A DNA stretch of 64,000 nucleotides from Salinibacter sp. 10B (GTDB lineage: Bacteria > Bacteroidota > Rhodothermia > Rhodothermales > Salinibacteraceae), in contig NZ_MQWC01000005.1 in assembly GCF_002954405.1 (NCBI RefSeq), positions 1 through 64,000 on the forward strand. Direction: 5' to 3'. A program made the position numbers and the translations under genes. A model generated the notes under the pieces. That model saw only the letters and a program-made list of their open reading frames with translations. It was not told the origin of the DNA and made no database searches. Below, piece after piece: positions 62,883-64,000 of this stretch; within the stretch, counting starts at the first letter, position 1, and the number at the start of each line of letters is the position of its first letter.

Positions 62883-63273
62883 AAGGTTCCCTCGCGGCTC
62901 CTGACGTTCGTCTCCTTACTGCCACTGTCACGCGGTGGCGAGGATACAGCAGGACGGTCCCGCCGAAGTGCGGTCTTCAGTGACGGGGTTCTCGGCCGTC
63001 GTATTTTTGTAGGCGATGGCCCCTCCAACTGGGGCGGCCCGCCTAACTGGGGCTCAAACACTTGTACAATATAGCCACGATTCCGTCTTGGCTGCCAGTG
63101 AAATGCAGTTCTCATCGTAAGGAAAAGGAGCAGCCACAAAGGGGTGGACTCCTGCGCGATGCGGAGACATTCAACTGCATGCATCTGCCGCCCGAGCCGT
63201 GTGGGGATCCTTGACAGAATAGGCTGGCAATATGGTTGACGCGTTGGGTGGGGGACGACCTAATACCAAATAC
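62883..63273. other. intergenic region, no recognised gene
   Basis: About 391 bp. The part next to the serine hydrolase must hold its promoter. A repeated AACTGGGGC occurs twice near 63030-63050. Frames here have no recognisable family features. Confidence 0.4.
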
Positions 63274-63666
63274 TTAGGGTAGTTGTGCATTCGAGGTATC
63301 TATCAGATACTGATACCCGGTCAGGGGCGGGACCGCCTCGTCGGTGTAGCTGTGGAGCTTTTCGCTGACCCTTTCTTTCAGCTTGGAGAGCGTCTGGTGC
63401 AGATGGAACGCGAGGTGATCTTTCAGGTCCTCCCAGAACCGCTCGACAGGGTTGAGTTCCGGGCTGTAGGGGGGTAGAAAGATCACCCGAACGTTCTCCG
63501 GTATCGTGAGCTTGTTGGCCTTGTAAAACCGGCCGTTGTCCAAAGTCAGAACGTTCAAGCTCTGGGAGTACGCCGACGAGAAGCGGTGTGCTGGGGCTGT
63601 TACCGCCCAAAGTGCATGATGACCATTTGTAAAGGGCATAAGTTCGTTGAGGTGCGAAACACGCAC
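63274..63666 (-). pseudogene. IS630-family transposase fragment
   Basis: A 130-residue C-terminal part of a DDE_3 (IS630) transposase: VLTLDNGRFYKANKLTIPEN carries the second catalytic Asp and FLPPYSPELNPVERFWEDL the Pro-rich motif with the final Glu. The helix-turn-helix half and the first Asp are missing, and the residues before the motif look like an internal deletion joint (HALWAVTAPAHRFSSAYSQS). It is a non-functional remnant close to the ArsR gene. Confidence 0.8.
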
Positions 63667-63699
63667 ACAGATTGGTCTCTAGTACTAATACGATTGTAT

Positions 63700-63715
63700 T
63701 CAATTGATTAATTGA
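63700..63715. promoter_or_regulatory. operator-like palindrome before the ArsR gene
   Basis: TCAATT-GATT-AATTGA, 6-bp arms with a 4-bp centre, ending 3 bp before the ATG at 63719. Length and AT-rich centre match ArsR/SmtB-type operators, so autoregulation is likely. Confidence 0.5.
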
Positions 63716-63718
63716 GTG

Positions 63719-64000
63719 ATGGAAGATAAGCAGAAGCGTGCGTTCAAGGACGAGATTTACGAGCAGTTCGCCCGCATGGGCAAGGCATTCTCCAGTGCTT
63801 CTCGCCTGGAGTTGATCGATCTATTGGCGCAGCGGGAGCGCACTGTGGACGAGCTGGCAGAGGAGACCGAGATGTCGGTGGCCAACACGTCGCGCCACCT
63901 GCAGGTGCTGAAAGGGGAGCGCCTCGTGCGCCGACGAAAGGAGGGAACCCGCGCGTACTACACGCTCGCCGACCCGGAGGTGTACCGCGCCTGGAAGGCG
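63719..64000 (+). CDS. ArsR-family regulator (3' end outside the window)
   Basis: The first 94 residues of an ArsR/SmtB-type winged-helix repressor. RLELIDLLAQRERTVDELAE and the recognition helix SVANTSRHLQVLKGERLVRR are clear, followed by the wing RKEGTRAYYTLAD. I see no metal-binding Cys pair (such as CxC) in the alpha-3 position, so the signal may not be arsenic; some members carry a C-terminal rhodanese domain, which the window cannot show. The ATG at 63719 lies just after the palindrome. Confidence 0.85.
   Translation, partial: MEDKQKRAFKDEIYEQFARMGKAFSSASRLELIDLLAQRERTVDELAEETEMSVANTSRHLQVLKGERLVRRRKEGTRAYYTLADPEVYRAWKA

Noticed and set aside
63020..63060. GCCTAAC, a classical R''-box heptamer, near 63040
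   Set aside because: There is no R' partner or inner arms within 200 bp, so it is most likely chance.
1..64000. CRISPR arrays, tRNA or rRNA genes
   Set aside because: I looked for regularly spaced short repeats and for tRNA/rRNA-like segments and saw none; the only regular repeats are the attC sites, which differ in length and are separated by genes.

Overview
The window reads as a chromosomal stretch of a GC-rich bacterium that encodes very acidic proteins. This would fit a halophilic Rhodothermota/Bacteroidota relative such as Salinibacter, but that placement is an inference from composition and gene content only; there is no rRNA gene in the window to fix it.

Region 1 (1-14825) is an integron-type gene cassette array. 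Twelve attC-like recombination sites (R'' usually GCATAAC, R' usually GTTATGC, inner imperfect inverted repeats with an unpaired A on one arm) separate cassettes that are all read on the + strand. Cassettes carry toxin-antitoxin modules (a MNT-HEPN pair present as two identical copies, three DUF433-DUF5615 pairs, one DUF2281/MazF-like pair), secreted or membrane proteins (alpha/beta hydrolase, aspartyl protease-like lipoprotein, beta-barrel protein, S41/TPR protein, a four-helix membrane protein) and one AT-rich unknown. One attC is split by a decayed IS4-family element with a 9-bp target duplication. No integron integrase lies in the window; from the attC orientation it would be expected to the left of position 1.

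Region 2 (about 15000-18600) is a likely electrophile/quinone-response operon: a MarR regulator with two tandem operator-like dyads upstream, a VOC ring-cleaving dioxygenase, a DUF5996 protein, an NADPH-dependent FMN reductase and a frameshifted ltrA-like remnant.

Region 3 (18981-39983) is a P-type conjugative type IV secretion module: a divergent primase-like protein (CHC2-like zinc finger, Toprim, and a helicase-like domain whose Walker A appears lost), then trbB-C-D-E-(four TrbJ/VirB5-like genes)-L-F-G-I-traG in the order of the Ti-plasmid trb operon, followed by a lipoprotein, a small membrane protein and a LytM peptidase. A consensus sigma70-like promoter precedes trbB. No relaxase is visible.

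Region 4 (40361-58521) holds a two-gene Tc (insecticidal toxin complex) locus: a fused TcB-TcC protein ending in a pretoxin segment and a putative HNH nuclease, and a 3361-residue TcA with unusual N-terminal domains. Together they encode all the parts of a Tc injection machine and its payload.

Region 5 (58921-62882, - strand) is a likely operon of a serine hydrolase of the beta-lactamase fold, a membrane LytM-like protein with an imperfect zinc site and two small membrane proteins. The right edge holds a truncated IS630-family transposase and the start of an ArsR-family regulator with an operator-like palindrome.
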